NCBI RefSeq assembly: GCF_022788635.1
Contig: NZ_CP076024.1
Coordinates: 930,001-994,000, forward strand
Direction of reading: 5' to 3'
DNA length: 64,000 nucleotides
From: Methylobacter sp. S3L5C
GTDB taxonomy: Bacteria > Pseudomonadota > Gammaproteobacteria > Methylococcales > Methylomonadaceae
This document shows, one piece after another, positions 45,359-54,988 of the stretch; the first letter of the stretch is position 1; each line of letters starts with the position of its first letter. A model generated the notes under the pieces. That model saw nothing but the letters and a program-made list of their open reading frames with translations, ran no database searches and had not been told where the DNA came from. The translations under genes were made by a program, and so were the position numbers.

Positions 45359-46261
45359 ATGACCGCTCCAGAAGCCCTATATCAATCAGCACTGTCGTCT
45401 CTAAAGCTACGCGCTCGCGGAAAAGTGCGTGATATTTACGATATTGATGATAAGCATATGTTGATCGTGACCACCGACAGACTTTCAGCCTTTGATGTGA
45501 TTTTGCCTGATCCGATTCCGGGTAAAGGTCGAGTATTAACCCGAATTTCAAATTTCTGGTTTGATAAATTACAATCCATTATGCCCAATCATATTGCGGA
45601 TATTCCGTTGGAGCAGGTAGTTCCTGATGCGGTTGAACGTGCTGAGATTGAAGGCCGTGCCATTGTGGTCAAGCTGTTAAAACCACTGCCGGTTGAAGCC
45701 ATTGTGCGTGGTTATCTTATCGGTTCCGGCTGGAAAGATTATCAAAAATCAGGGGAGGTGTGCGGTATCAAATTGCCTGCCGGTCTGCAGCAAGCCCAGC
45801 AATTACCGGAAGCTATTTATACGCCATCGACAAAAGCCGCTGTTGACCAGCACGATGAAAATGTTGCTTTTGAAAAAACCGTTACCTTGATGGGGGAAGA
45901 ACTGGCAGGACAAGTACGCGATGCCAGTTTGAAGTTGTACAAAATCGCCGCAGACTATGCCAAAGAGCGGGGCATTATTATTGCCGATACCAAATTTGAA
46001 TTTGGGGTTGATGATGCCGGTGTTTTATATTTAATTGATGAGGCTTTAACGCCTGATTCATCAAGATTTTGGCCTGCAGATCAGTATCAGGTAGGCATTA
46101 GTCCACCCAGCTTCGATAAACAGTATATTCGTGATTATCTGGAAACGCTAGACTGGGATAAAACAGCTCCCGGCCCTTCACTCCCTACCGAAGTGGCAGC
46201 ATTTTGTGCGGAAAAATATCGCGAAGCGGAAATCAGGTTAACTCAAAATTCATCAAAATGA
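45359..46261 (+). CDS. purC: SAICAR synthase PurC
   Basis: Phosphoribosylaminoimidazole-succinocarboxamide synthase, the ATP-dependent condensation of CAIR with aspartate in purine synthesis. 300 residues, i.e. the longer PurC form. Motifs: [52 protein letters not shown] and [15 protein letters not shown] with [16 protein letters not shown]. The stop overlaps the start of the next gene (ATGA at 46258-46261). GAGG precedes the ATG. It sits between two copies of an IS relic. Confidence 0.96.
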   Translation: MTAPEALYQSALSSLKLRARGKVRDIYDIDDKHMLIVTTDRLSAFDVILPDPIPGKGRVLTRISNFWFDKLQSIMPNHIADIPLEQVVPDAVERAEIEGRAIVVKLLKPLPVEAIVRGYLIGSGWKDYQKSGEVCGIKLPAGLQQAQQLPEAIYTPSTKAAVDQHDENVAFEKTVTLMGEELAGQVRDASLKLYKIAADYAKERGIIIADTKFEFGVDDAGVLYLIDEALTPDSSRFWPADQYQVGISPPSFDKQYIRDYLETLDWDKTAPGPSLPTEVAAFCAEKYREAEIRLTQNSSK

Positions 46262-47730
46262 GCAAAAAAATATCACAACAACAGCCATTATCCAGTAAAA
46301 GCAACGTGCCTGATGATTCTGTACCGCTTTTTGTCGATCTTGACGGAACACTTATAAAAACGGATTTGTTAATGGAAAGTGCTTTTATCTTATTAAAAAA
46401 GCAGCCGTGGATGTTGTTGGTTATGCTGTACTGGCTGGTATTTGGTATAGCTCGTCTTAAAGAAGAAATAGCGATACGTGCGGTAGTGGATTTTAGTGTT
46501 TTACCGTTACAAAAAGAGTTTATTGCTTTTTTAAAAAATGAGGCCAGGCAAGGGCGGACTTTATATCTGGCGACAGCCTCTGATCGTGGTTTGGCTGAGC
46601 CGGTGGCAAAACAACTGGGTTTTTTTAAGCAGGTATTAGCCAGTGACGGGCATCGTAACCTAAAAGGCTCAAACAAGCTCGAAGCTATCCTGACTTGCTG
46701 TAATGATGCCGCATTTGACTATGCGGGCAATGCGCGTGCTGATCTTGCTATTTGGGCTAAAGCGCGCCGAGCTATTATTGTTAATCCGGATGTTGGCGTA
46801 ACTGCTACCGTCAGGAGGCGTCATTATCGCGTCGAAAGAGTATTCGATGATCGTCCTCCGCGTATAAAAACGTGGCTGCGTGCCTTTCGATTGCATCAGT
46901 GGGGCAAAAATGTGTTGCTTGGTGTACCTGTTTTTACCGCACATGTCTTTGATTTTTCTGCAATCACTCAGGTCGTGGTGGCGTTTATGGCTTTTGGCCT
47001 GATTGCATCCGCTACTTATTTATTAAATGAGTTGTTTGATGTCTCATCAGATAGGCATCATCCGCTTAAATATCAGCGCCCGTTTGCAGCAGGAGATATT
47101 GGACTGGATGCCGGTGTCTTGGGGATGGTCATGCTGTTCGGCGCAGGGCTTGGCTTGGCAGCTCAGATATCCAATAGTTTTCTGTTTATACTGTTGGCCT
47201 ATTTTGGCTTAACGGTTAGTTATTCATTTTACTTCAAGCGGTTTGCGTTGATAGATGTGTTGATGCTCGCGATACTTTACACTTTTCGGATTATCGCGGG
47301 GGCTTATGCCATAGAAGTGCCGGTATCATCCGGGTTACTCGAATGCTCCCTGTTTATTTTTCTTAGTTTGGCACTGGTTAAGCGTTGTTCAGAATTAATA
47401 GCCATTCAAAGTGGCTCGCTGGAAACCGTCAAGGGCCGCGATTATAGGGTTTCCGACTATCCCGTACTTGGTGCAATGGGTATTGCCGCAGGGTACATAT
47501 CAATATTGGTATTGGCTTTATTTATTGGCAGTCCTGAGAGCGCTGCAGAATATACCTACCCAGATTTATTATGGCTGTTATGTCCCTTAATGGCTTATTG
47601 GGTGTCCCGCTTGTGGCTAAAAACAGCGCGTGGCCAAATGCATGACGACCCACTGGTCTTTAGTTTAAAAGACCAGGCAAGTTGGATTGTTTTAATTATG
47701 ATACTGATGGTTACTCTCGTATCGATATGA
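46258..47730 (+). CDS. HAD-phosphatase / UbiA prenyltransferase fusion
   Basis: 490 residues in two parts. Residues about 20-210 form a HAD-type phosphatase ([12 protein letters not shown], the DxDGT motif; [14 protein letters not shown] for motif [12 protein letters not shown] for motif IV). Residues about 225-490 form a UbiA-type membrane prenyltransferase with about eight hydrophobic segments and the Asp-rich site [19 protein letters not shown]. In relatives the UbiA part makes polyprenyl-phosphate phosphoribose from PRPP and the phosphatase removes the terminal phosphate, giving a lipid-linked pentose donor. The start is ATG 46258 overlapping the purC stop. Product remains an inference. 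Confidence 0.85.
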   Translation: MSKKISQQQPLSSKSNVPDDSVPLFVDLDGTLIKTDLLMESAFILLKKQPWMLLVMLYWLVFGIARLKEEIAIRAVVDFSVLPLQKEFIAFLKNEARQGRTLYLATASDRGLAEPVAKQLGFFKQVLASDGHRNLKGSNKLEAILTCCNDAAFDYAGNARADLAIWAKARRAIIVNPDVGVTATVRRRHYRVERVFDDRPPRIKTWLRAFRLHQWGKNVLLGVPVFTAHVFDFSAITQVVVAFMAFGLIASATYLLNELFDVSSDRHHPLKYQRPFAAGDIGLDAGVLGMVMLFGAGLGLAAQISNSFLFILLAYFGLTVSYSFYFKRFALIDVLMLAILYTFRIIAGAYAIEVPVSSGLLECSLFIFLSLALVKRCSELIAIQSGSLETVKGRDYRVSDYPVLGAMGIAAGYISILVLALFIGSPESAAEYTYPDLLWLLCPLMAYWVSRLWLKTARGQMHDDPLVFSLKDQASWIVLIMILMVTLVSI

Positions 47731-47755
47731 AAAGTGATGACCATTTTCTGAGCGA

Positions 47756-47785
47756 TTGTAACGCTGATTTTTATCAGCGTTACAA
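47756..47785 (+). terminator. Hairpin after HAD-UbiA gene
   Basis: Perfect 12-bp stem TTGTAACGCTGA / TCAGCGTTACAA with a six-base T-rich loop, 25 bases after the stop. No T-run follows. Confidence 0.55.
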
Positions 47786-47833
47786 CAATGAAGGTCATAA
47801 CAATACGAATTGTTTTAAGTTATTACAATTACA

Positions 47834-48467
47834 ATACTTCGGATAGTTTACGCGGCGATAGCCCTATAATTACAGAGGGCTGCAAAGCCTTGGCTGGATT
47901 TTATGACAGTAAAGTCGATCCCTAAGTGGCAAGAAAATCTTTCCAATAAATGGGCATTGAATTTACGGGTCTTTCAAATGGCGATGGAAATGACGTTGCG
48001 GCTCGCACCTTCCAAAGCTTGCTGCCGGTCTTCCAAGTGCAGCAAATTCAGTGCGGCCAATAAGGCATTGAAATGGAAGCTCAATTTTGCTTCGGAAGTC
48101 GTTTGGCAATCACATAGTCCAGTGTATTGCTTGGCATCGCGGAACACGAATTCAATCTGAAATCTTGCCTTGTAATAGCGCAGAATGTCCATGGCGGCAC
48201 AGTCAATGTCGGTGCAGAGTAATAATGCCGTATAGGTTTTGCCTTTTTCTTCCCGCACGATATAGACAATCCGCAGATTACGTTTGAACGTCAGCGCATT
48301 GACGACAGCGGTATAGACGCGCTGGCCATCGATTTCTCCTGCCAGTTCAAAGCGTGACAAACCATCGAAACACACTTTGCCTGCAAACATGCGAGATCGA
48401 CCCTTGGCTTTTTGTTCACCGGTATATAACCAGCGCAGATCGGCATCATTCCGTAACTTACTGGCCA
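47834..48467. repeat. Duplicated IS segment, copy 2
   Basis: Second copy of the segment at 43800-44414. It begins inside the former IS5 N-terminal codons and stops abruptly at CTGGCCA inside the IS4-type transposase, where unrelated sequence starts. It is therefore truncated at both sides. Confidence 0.85.
47974..48467 (-). pseudogene. IS4-type transposase, 3' fragment
   Basis: The minus strand encodes KLRNDADLRWLYTGEQKAKG, GKVCFDGLSRFELAGEIDGQ, LDILRYYKARFQIEF-like and FVFRDAKQYTGLCDCQ up to NVISIAI and a stop at 47974. This is the C-terminal third of the same transposase as at 43940-45011. The N-terminal two thirds are missing. Confidence 0.8.
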
Positions 48468-48770
48468 ACGTCAAAATAATATTTTTTATCACCAGTTAGA
48501 AAAATATATATCAACATGAAAAGGTGGCTGTGTTAAGTGCATTTCTTTTTTTATTATTGAATATTTCGAAGAAGACGCGTTTAACCTATTAATAAATATG
48601 CCGTCTTGATTCAGACAAGGCTTTACCGTCAAGTAATGTTTAGGAAAGCCTAAAGGTCGTTTTACCCTATTTCATTACCGAAACGGATTAGCTTTTTAAC
48701 CTGTTCAGCCACACAGAAAACCTGTAAGGCTGAAGCATTCCTTGCAACCGCTTGATTATCAAATTTGGTT
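48468..48770. other. Gap without a gene (about 300 bases)
   Basis: AT-rich, no frame and no strong structure; it separates the truncated IS fragment from the phosphatase gene. Confidence 0.4.
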
Positions 48771-49334
48771 TTAAAACTTGCAATCAAGGGATGTGGTTAT
48801 GCCTTCTTTGTCAGTAGACAACAGCGCTTTACCGTTCTGATAAGTGATAACCCAAATACTGTCAAAATCCTTACCATCCCAAGTCGGCGGATTATTTACT
48901 CCCAGCTCCTCAGCCAGCGGTGCAATGGCGCTATGCTCCCAGACCATAAAAACGGTACCGGTTTTTTCCAATATTTTTTTGGCTATCGTTGAATAATCCT
49001 TTTCATCGTATTTACTGTTGATCGTCAGATTATACTTAATGGCAAACGGGGTGACGGTCTGAAACATTCTGGCGTGCTTTGTCGATTTATCCAGCCCCAG
49101 TGACGGCACGTAAGTATAGTCCGGTACGTTAAATTTCTGGTATAAAACAGCAGGAAGTTGCAGAGCTCGGCTCTCTCCCTGACATGACAGATTATCGCCA
49201 TTTTCCGGCTTTTCTCCATGCCGGATGATAACTATCTTCAAGTTATTATCCGGTGCTGCTTGCACCATACCGGAAAACGCCATGACTGATACGGCGACTC
49301 CAGCCCAAACAAGTCTTAAAACAAATTTTTTCAT
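48771..49334 (-). CDS. Periplasmic histidine phosphatase-superfamily protein
   Basis: A 187-residue exported protein. The signal peptide ends VQAAPDNN. The phosphohistidine motif is IVIIRHGEKPE (RHG), and a second conserved His is in VFMVWEHSAIAPLA. Length and motifs fit a small, divergent branch of the histidine (acid) phosphatase clan. Arg residues after RHG and a His near the end support activity. Substrate unknown. The ATG at 49334 follows AGAGAAAACC. Confidence 0.8.
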   Translation of the reverse strand: MKKFVLRLVWAGVAVSVMAFSGMVQAAPDNNLKIVIIRHGEKPENGDNLSCQGESRALQLPAVLYQKFNVPDYTYVPSLGLDKSTKHARMFQTVTPFAIKYNLTINSKYDEKDYSTIAKKILEKTGTVFMVWEHSAIAPLAEELGVNNPPTWDGKDFDSIWVITYQNGKALLSTDKEGITTSLDCKF

Positions 49335-49410
49335 AACAGGTTTTCTCTTTAATTAATGCGGTATGCGATACATATAGTCTTTTAGAAATTAAATTTCCAT
49401 TCACGTCGTT

Positions 49411-49485
49411 GTAAGCTCATACAGATAACATCCATTGAAAGGATAGTATCTGTTGGCATCGAAATTATTTATCTGAGAATCTATA
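49411..49485. repeat. 75-bp palindromic dispersed repeat, copy B
   Basis: The counterpart of 17075-17149 with 7 differences over 75 bases. It ends two bases before the stop codon region of the Uma2 gene, in the same orientation relative to that minus-strand gene as copy A relative to the C1 protease. Confidence 0.7.
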
Positions 49486-49486
49486 A

Positions 49487-50086
49487 CTACGTTACAGCCT
49501 CGTTATTATTATCCTCATCATCCAGAACTTTATCGTAAACCTCGCGCAGACTGAGAATGCAATCAATGCTTTCCAGTGGCATGGAAGCATCTAACCCTAA
49601 CGCTTCCGTTAATATCCAAACCTCGTCTTGTCGTACATAACGCTCTATACTCGCCTGGTCTTGCGTCACCAACAAATATTCCTGCAAGGACGCTATTTTA
49701 CGATAATGAGCGAACTTACCGCCCCGGTCATAAGCTTCAGTAGACGGCGACAGTACTTCAATCAGCACGGTAGGGTTAAGTAAAGTATCAACAAAGGCAT
49801 CCTCAAATTGCGGTGTGCCGCACACAACAACTATATCTGGGTAATGGTAACTACGTGCCTGGACTGCCTTGACCCGCATATCATTCATATAGGCTTCGCA
49901 AGGACGTTTTTTGAGTTGCACACTTAGTTCTCGTGCAATATTAACCGTTATCAAATTATGCTTCCGGCTTGCACCGGTCATCGCATAAATTTCACCATTA
50001 TGAAATTCACTTTTAGACGATGCACTCCGTTCCAGTACCAAGTATTCTTCTGTGCTGTAATGGCTTGGGTTAAGTACGGCAAACAT
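49487..50086 (-). CDS. Uma2 family protein (PD-(D/E)XK nuclease fold, DUF820)
   Basis: A 199-residue protein with the Uma2 fold. Conserved pieces are STEEYLVLERSASSKSEFHN and GEIYAMTGASRKHNLITVNI, then the nuclease-like core HYPDIVVVC and NPTVLIEVLSPSTEAYDRGG with KFAHYRKIASLQEYLLV. The P-D and E-V-L pairs fit the PD-(D/E)XK active site. Uma2 proteins are abundant in cyanobacteria and some other bacteria, with unproven roles. It stands alone on the minus strand. Confidence 0.9.
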   Translation of the reverse strand: MFAVLNPSHYSTEEYLVLERSASSKSEFHNGEIYAMTGASRKHNLITVNIARELSVQLKKRPCEAYMNDMRVKAVQARSYHYPDIVVVCGTPQFEDAFVDTLLNPTVLIEVLSPSTEAYDRGGKFAHYRKIASLQEYLLVTQDQASIERYVRQDEVWILTEALGLDASMPLESIDCILSLREVYDKVLDDEDNNNEAVT

Positions 50087-50260
50087 AAAACACCTCGATT
50101 AAGAAATTATTTACCAAGCGTTAAGCATATCATGGCGCTTGGTTACGATATGACGACTATTTTCAGCTGTTTTATAACGCTTAACGCGATTGTTATAAAG
50201 GTCTGGTTATAATGGCCTTATTATTTTTGCCTGCTTTTTTTATCGCCATAATCCTAACAC

Positions 50261-51778
50261 ATGCAAATTTCATCGAAAAATTATTGGGATTTGCTCCCGG
50301 CTATTGCGGGTATTTTCTTCACCCTGGCTTTTTCTCCTTTTAATTATGCCTATCTGGCACCCCTAGCACTGGGCTTGCTGTTTACTTCATGGCAAAACGT
50401 CACCCCCAAACGTGCGCTGTTGAGAGGATATCTATTTGGCTTGGGCTCGTTTGGCTTGGGCGTATCCTGGGTCTATATCAGCATTCATGATTTTGGCGGT
50501 GCCGATAGTCTAAGTGCCGGCTTGTTAACTTGCCTGTTCTGTAGTTTTTGGGCTTTGTTTCCGGCGCTGGCAGGTTATCTTTCCGTAAAGATACTGCCGG
50601 TTAACAAAGGGCTTGTCTCGGTGATAGTGATGCCGGTTATTTGGCTGTTAGTTGAATATCTTCGTGGCTGTCTGGTGCTTAATGGTTTTCCCTGGCTACA
50701 AATCGCTTACTCGCAATTGGCAACGCCTTTGGCAGGTTATATCCCTATAGTGGGTGTTTATGGTACCGGGTTTTTAACAGCATTAACGGCAGCTGCCCTG
50801 GTAGCTATGTTACAAAGCAAAAAACACCGGCTGTTATTGACTGCGGTGCTTGCTGCCTTGTGGATTACAGGCAGTGTTTTACAAACAATAAAATGGACTG
50901 ATGCGATAGGCGAGCCCATCCGTGTGTCATTGATTCAGGGCAATATTACCCAGGATAAAAAATGGCGACCGGAAAATAAGCTTGGTACCCTGCAATACTA
51001 TAAAACGATGACTGAAGTACATTGGGATTCTGACGTTATTGTTTGGCCTGAAACCTCCATTCCGGCTTATTTATCGGAAGTTAATGAGTGGTTTTTACTA
51101 CCTTTAAGTAAAGCTGCCCGCCAACATCATACCGATTTAATTGTCAGTCTTCCGGCGCATGGAGACTCAACGGCTGAAAAATATAATGCCGTTATGACAC
51201 TGGGTAAAGAAACCGGCATGTATCGAAAAAAACATTTATTGCCTTTCGGTGAATATTTGCCCTGGCAACCGGTGTCCGGTTTTATTTTAAACAGCTTGGG
51301 CATAAAACTGGGTAATTTTACTCCAGGCAGCATCGACCAACCCTTATTAAAAGCCGGTGGTTATGCGTTTATAACTTCTATTTGTTATGAAGATGCTTTT
51401 GGTGATGCCGGTTTGATAAACTTGGCTGCTGCGGCTTATCTGGTTAACGTGACCAACGATGGCTGGTTTGGCGATTCAATAGAGCCACATCAGCATCTGC
51501 AAATTGCCAGAATGCGAGCTATGGAAACCGGACGCTTTATGTTGCGATCTACCAATACCGGTGTCACAGCTATCATTGCACCGAATGGCAAAATTATCAG
51601 CCAGGCTCCGGTATTTAAAGAGGCGGTATTAACTGATTGGATAACGCCCATGCACGGCATGACTCCTTATGCAAGACTGGGCGATCAACCGGTTATTATT
51701 GCCCTGATAATACTGCTTTTTTGCCTGATTGTTTATCTGCGCTTGTTATCGAACAAGCCGCTATCAACAAACCGGTAA
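50261..51778 (+). CDS. lnt: Apolipoprotein N-acyltransferase Lnt
   Basis: Last enzyme of lipoprotein maturation: moves an acyl chain from phospholipid to the amino group of the lipoprotein's Cys. 505 residues with several N-terminal membrane segments and a periplasmic nitrilase-like domain. The triad is Glu in VWPETSIPAYL, Lys in YRKKHLLPFGEYLPW and Cys in ITSICYEDAFG. C-terminal membrane segment VIIALIILLFCLIVYL. The standard length and motifs leave little doubt. The window contains several lipoproteins that would need it. Confidence 0.95.
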   Translation: MQISSKNYWDLLPAIAGIFFTLAFSPFNYAYLAPLALGLLFTSWQNVTPKRALLRGYLFGLGSFGLGVSWVYISIHDFGGADSLSAGLLTCLFCSFWALFPALAGYLSVKILPVNKGLVSVIVMPVIWLLVEYLRGCLVLNGFPWLQIAYSQLATPLAGYIPIVGVYGTGFLTALTAAALVAMLQSKKHRLLLTAVLAALWITGSVLQTIKWTDAIGEPIRVSLIQGNITQDKKWRPENKLGTLQYYKTMTEVHWDSDVIVWPETSIPAYLSEVNEWFLLPLSKAARQHHTDLIVSLPAHGDSTAEKYNAVMTLGKETGMYRKKHLLPFGEYLPWQPVSGFILNSLGIKLGNFTPGSIDQPLLKAGGYAFITSICYEDAFGDAGLINLAAAAYLVNVTNDGWFGDSIEPHQHLQIARMRAMETGRFMLRSTNTGVTAIIAPNGKIISQAPVFKEAVLTDWITPMHGMTPYARLGDQPVIIALIILLFCLIVYLRLLSNKPLSTNR

Positions 51779-51896
51779 CCGATCAGGCTTTAGTCAAACA
51801 GGGAATTGCGAAAATCCGGTTACATGTTATGGAACAATATTATAAAAATGTTAGAATGGTCGATTGTTTGCAATCTGAAGACCATCGAACTTATCC

Positions 51897-54293
51897 ATGC
51901 CTACTACCTTACAGCTTCCACTTGAGTCACTGAAATTAAACGTCGATTTGACCGGCTATGAATTCCCGGAAGCACCCCGGTTGCAAAGTGGCATTTTAGG
52001 GCAACCAAGAGCGCAGTCAGCATTGGAGTTTGGTGTTGCCATGCCCAATCCCGGTTACAATATTTTTGTGATGGGTGAGCCTGGCTTGGGTCGATTGACT
52101 ATGATTACCGACCATCTTGGCGCACTCGCCCAATCTCTGCCAGCACCGCCATGCTATGCTTATGTGGATAATTTTGAAAACTCCAGAGAGCCTGTTGTCG
52201 TTGAATTACCTGCCGAATACGGTCAGGTGTTCAGTAAGGATATTGAAAAATTAGTTGATGATTTATTGGCAACTTTTCCGGCGGCTTTTGAAAGCCCCGC
52301 TTATCAGCAAAAAAAATCTGCACTTGAGCGGCAGTTTGGCCAGTGTTACAACAACGCCATTGATCTGGTTGATAAAAAAGCCCAGAAAAACAGCATCGCC
52401 CTGTTCAGGGAAAGCGAGTCTATTACCTTTGCTCCAATCCGGGATAATAAATCCCTCAACGAGGAGCAATTCACTCAATTACCGCAAACTGAACGCGAAG
52501 CTTTTCACAGTCACGTTGAAAAACTGGAAGAATATCTGAGTGACGTCTTGCTGGAATTACCCCAGTGGCGCAGAACGATGGTTGAAAAAATTAAGCAACT
52601 TGATAATGACACCATTAATTTGGCAATAGAGCCGCTGTTTTCGGAATTGAATGATAAATATCAGAATGTTGATGATGTCATCACTTATCTATCAGAAATC
52701 AGAAAAAACCTGGACAACACGATTGCCGATTATCTGATGCCGGGGCGGACACTGGAACCCCGCGAGACTATCGCAAAACGCTTGACGCTAACTGAACAAT
52801 ACGTGCCCAATATTCTGGTCGATAATAAACAGGAAAGCGGCGCGCCGGTTGTTTATGAACCACATCCCATTTACCAGAATCTGTTTGGCCGTATTGAATA
52901 TGTCAGCGATCAGGGTACTTTAATTACCAATTACCGAAAAATTTGTGCAGGTTCTCTGCATAAAGCCAATGGCGGTTATTTAATTCTCGATGCCGAAAAA
53001 TTATTGACCTATCCCTTTGTATGGGAAGGGCTTAAACGGGCCTTACAATCAGGTCGCATTGAAATTGAATCGCCATATTCCGAGCTGGGCATCAACACCA
53101 TTACCTTAAAGCCGGAAGTAATTCCGTTAAATGTAAAAGTGATACTGGTCGGTTCGCGGGATATTTATTATCTGTTGGAAGAAATGGATAGTGAATTTAA
53201 CGAGATGTTTAGAATCCTTGCCGACTTTGATAGCCATATTCCACGGACCAATGAATCCATGCAGGGATTTGCCGTATTAATGCTTAAACAGGCAGTCGAT
53301 TCGGGCGCCCATCCATTAACACGAGCAGCGATTGAAGGCTTGATTGAGCACAGTTGTCGACTGTCAGAAAATCAACACCATTTTTCTGCACACATCAAAG
53401 ATTCCTTGGACATTATTGCTGAAGCCAATCTGTTTTGTAAGCAAGCCAAGCACAATGAAATCGACAGATTCCATATTGAACAAGCTCTGGCAGCGAGAGA
53501 ACACCGTAACGGCAGATTATCTCAGGCCATACTCGATGAGATGCTTGATGGTACCATCCTTATTGATACTGAAGGTGCAGCAGTTGGCAAAATAAACGGC
53601 TTAACCGTACTGGAAATAGGCGGTAGCAGCTTCGGCGCACCGGCACGTATCACCACGACCGTTTATCCCGGCTCCAGAGGTATCGTTGATATTGAAAGAG
53701 AAGCAGAACTGGGTCAGGCCATCCACTCAAAAGGCGTATTAATTTTAACGGGTTATCTGGGCCATTCTTACGCGCAGGAATTTCCTTTAGCCATATCCGC
53801 CAGTATCGCCATTGAACAATCTTATGGTTATATTGATGGCGACAGTGCTTCGCTGGCTGAGCTATGTTGTCTTATTTCTGCACTCACACGAATACCCATC
53901 AAGCAAACGTTTGCGGTTACCGGTTCAATTAATCAATACGGTGAAGTGCAAGCGATAGGCGGGGTAAACGAGAAAATAGAAGGTTACTTCAGGCTTTGTA
54001 AGGCAAGGGGACTTAATGGGCAACATGCCGCTATTATTCCTGCCGCCAATAAACGCAATCTGATGTTAAAACAGGAAGTGATTGATGCCGTTGCCAATGG
54101 CTTATTTGCGGTTTATGCAGTAGCGAGTGTTAATGAAACCCTAGAACTATTAACGGGAGAACCTGCTGGCGAGGTAAATGACGAAGGTTTATATCCTGAT
54201 AACAGCATCAATTTTAAGGCGATATCCCGATTAAAAGAGATTTCCGATATGACCTCTGATGATGATAGCAGTGATAAAGAGGAAGGCACGTAA
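51897..54293 (+). CDS. Lon-like ATP-dependent protease (AAA_32 / S16 family)
   Basis: 798 residues. The AAA+ part has the altered Walker A typical of this subgroup (MGEPGLGRLTMI; Arg in place of Lys), and a long helical insertion (about 100-260). The C-terminal S16 protease domain carries the Ser-Lys dyad in YIDGDSASLAELCCLI (Ser) and AIGGVNEKIEGYF (Lys). Relatives such as E. coli YcbZ are poorly studied. The acidic tail (DDDSSDKEEGT) is variable. No close partner gene; it is followed by a hairpin and the convergent SPOR gene. Confidence 0.9.
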   Translation: MPTTLQLPLESLKLNVDLTGYEFPEAPRLQSGILGQPRAQSALEFGVAMPNPGYNIFVMGEPGLGRLTMITDHLGALAQSLPAPPCYAYVDNFENSREPVVVELPAEYGQVFSKDIEKLVDDLLATFPAAFESPAYQQKKSALERQFGQCYNNAIDLVDKKAQKNSIALFRESESITFAPIRDNKSLNEEQFTQLPQTEREAFHSHVEKLEEYLSDVLLELPQWRRTMVEKIKQLDNDTINLAIEPLFSELNDKYQNVDDVITYLSEIRKNLDNTIADYLMPGRTLEPRETIAKRLTLTEQYVPNILVDNKQESGAPVVYEPHPIYQNLFGRIEYVSDQGTLITNYRKICAGSLHKANGGYLILDAEKLLTYPFVWEGLKRALQSGRIEIESPYSELGINTITLKPEVIPLNVKVILVGSRDIYYLLEEMDSEFNEMFRILADFDSHIPRTNESMQGFAVLMLKQAVDSGAHPLTRAAIEGLIEHSCRLSENQHHFSAHIKDSLDIIAEANLFCKQAKHNEIDRFHIEQALAAREHRNGRLSQAILDEMLDGTILIDTEGAAVGKINGLTVLEIGGSSFGAPARITTTVYPGSRGIVDIEREAELGQAIHSKGVLILTGYLGHSYAQEFPLAISASIAIEQSYGYIDGDSASLAELCCLISALTRIPIKQTFAVTGSINQYGEVQAIGGVNEKIEGYFRLCKARGLNGQHAAIIPAANKRNLMLKQEVIDAVANGLFAVYAVASVNETLELLTGEPAGEVNDEGLYPDNSINFKAISRLKEISDMTSDDDSSDKEEGT

Positions 54294-54304
54294 GTAAGGC
54301 AACC

Positions 54305-54334
54305 CGAAGAGACGCAACATTCTGCGTCTCTTCG
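54305..54334. terminator. Hairpin between convergent lon-like and SPOR genes
   Basis: Perfect 12-bp stem CGAAGAGACGCA / TGCGTCTCTTCG with a six-base loop, 12 bases after the lon-like stop. It may work in both directions, though no long T-run follows. Confidence 0.6.
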
Positions 54335-54373
54335 ATAACTCTATTTTGTCCCGGCTTTTTAAGTTACCGCTAC

Positions 54374-54988
54374 TTATTGGCCGGTTTCAGTAACAAGCAC
54401 ATCAATACCATTCTGCCTTAGCCTCGCCCTGATAGCATTGACGCTATCAGTCTGGGCATAAGGCCCCATTTTAACGCGATACCAGTTTACGCTACCGACT
54501 TTTGCTTTCTCGACTTTGGATTCTATCCCCATTAAAGCAAGCTTTGCCCTTAACCGGTCAGCTTCTTTAAATGTCTTAAAAGAACCGGCCTGCATAAGGT
54601 AATGAGCTTCTTTGGCCTTACCCACACGTTCTTCGCGTGTTCGGGTTTTAATTTCGTACTCCGGCACAACCACTTCTTTGTCAGGCAAAATCGTGTAAAA
54701 ATCAAACTGAGGCAGTTTAGGGCCTGGCTTAACTTCAGGTTTTTGTCCTTCTTTAGGTGTTACTCCATTTTCCACACCTGTCTTATTGGCTATCGTTTGT
54801 GAAGCCTGCTGAAGATTGTCTTGTTCCGATCCTGAGCTACGTAAATAAACCAAAAAAACCACAAAGGCAATAATTATTGCGGAAATCAGCATCCATTTCC
54901 ACAAACCAATACCTGATTTCTGGTCGAATTTTTTTCTGCTCTGGCTGGCAGATCTACCTTTCGGTCTTGGTTTATAATCTCTGGACAT
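54374..54988 (-). CDS. SPOR-domain cell division protein (FtsN-like)
   Basis: A 204-residue bitopic protein: basic cytoplasmic N-terminus ([21 protein letters not shown]), one membrane segment (MLISAIIIAFVVFLVYL), a linker and a C-terminal SPOR domain (HYLMQAGSFKTFKEADRLRA, MGIESKVEKAKVGSVNWYRV, GPYAQTDSVNAIRARLRQNG) that binds denuded septal glycan. FtsN is the late divisome activator in gammaproteobacteria and often lies next to argS, as here: the argS stop touches this gene's start at 54988. Confidence 0.88.
   Translation of the reverse strand: MSRDYKPRPKGRSASQSRKKFDQKSGIGLWKWMLISAIIIAFVVFLVYLRSSGSEQDNLQQASQTIANKTGVENGVTPKEGQKPEVKPGPKLPQFDFYTILPDKEVVVPEYEIKTRTREERVGKAKEAHYLMQAGSFKTFKEADRLRAKLALMGIESKVEKAKVGSVNWYRVKMGPYAQTDSVNAIRARLRQNGIDVLVTETGQ

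Noticed and set aside
45357-45551. Minus-strand frame at the purC start
   Set aside because: It is an antisense shadow of purC, whose motifs are clear on the plus strand.
50113-50187. Nested inverted repeats (ACCAAGCG/CGCTTGGT and GCGTTAAGC/GCTTAACGC) before lnt
   Set aside because: Could be a promoter-region structure, but the arms overlap ambiguously and no clear function or terminator feature can be supported.
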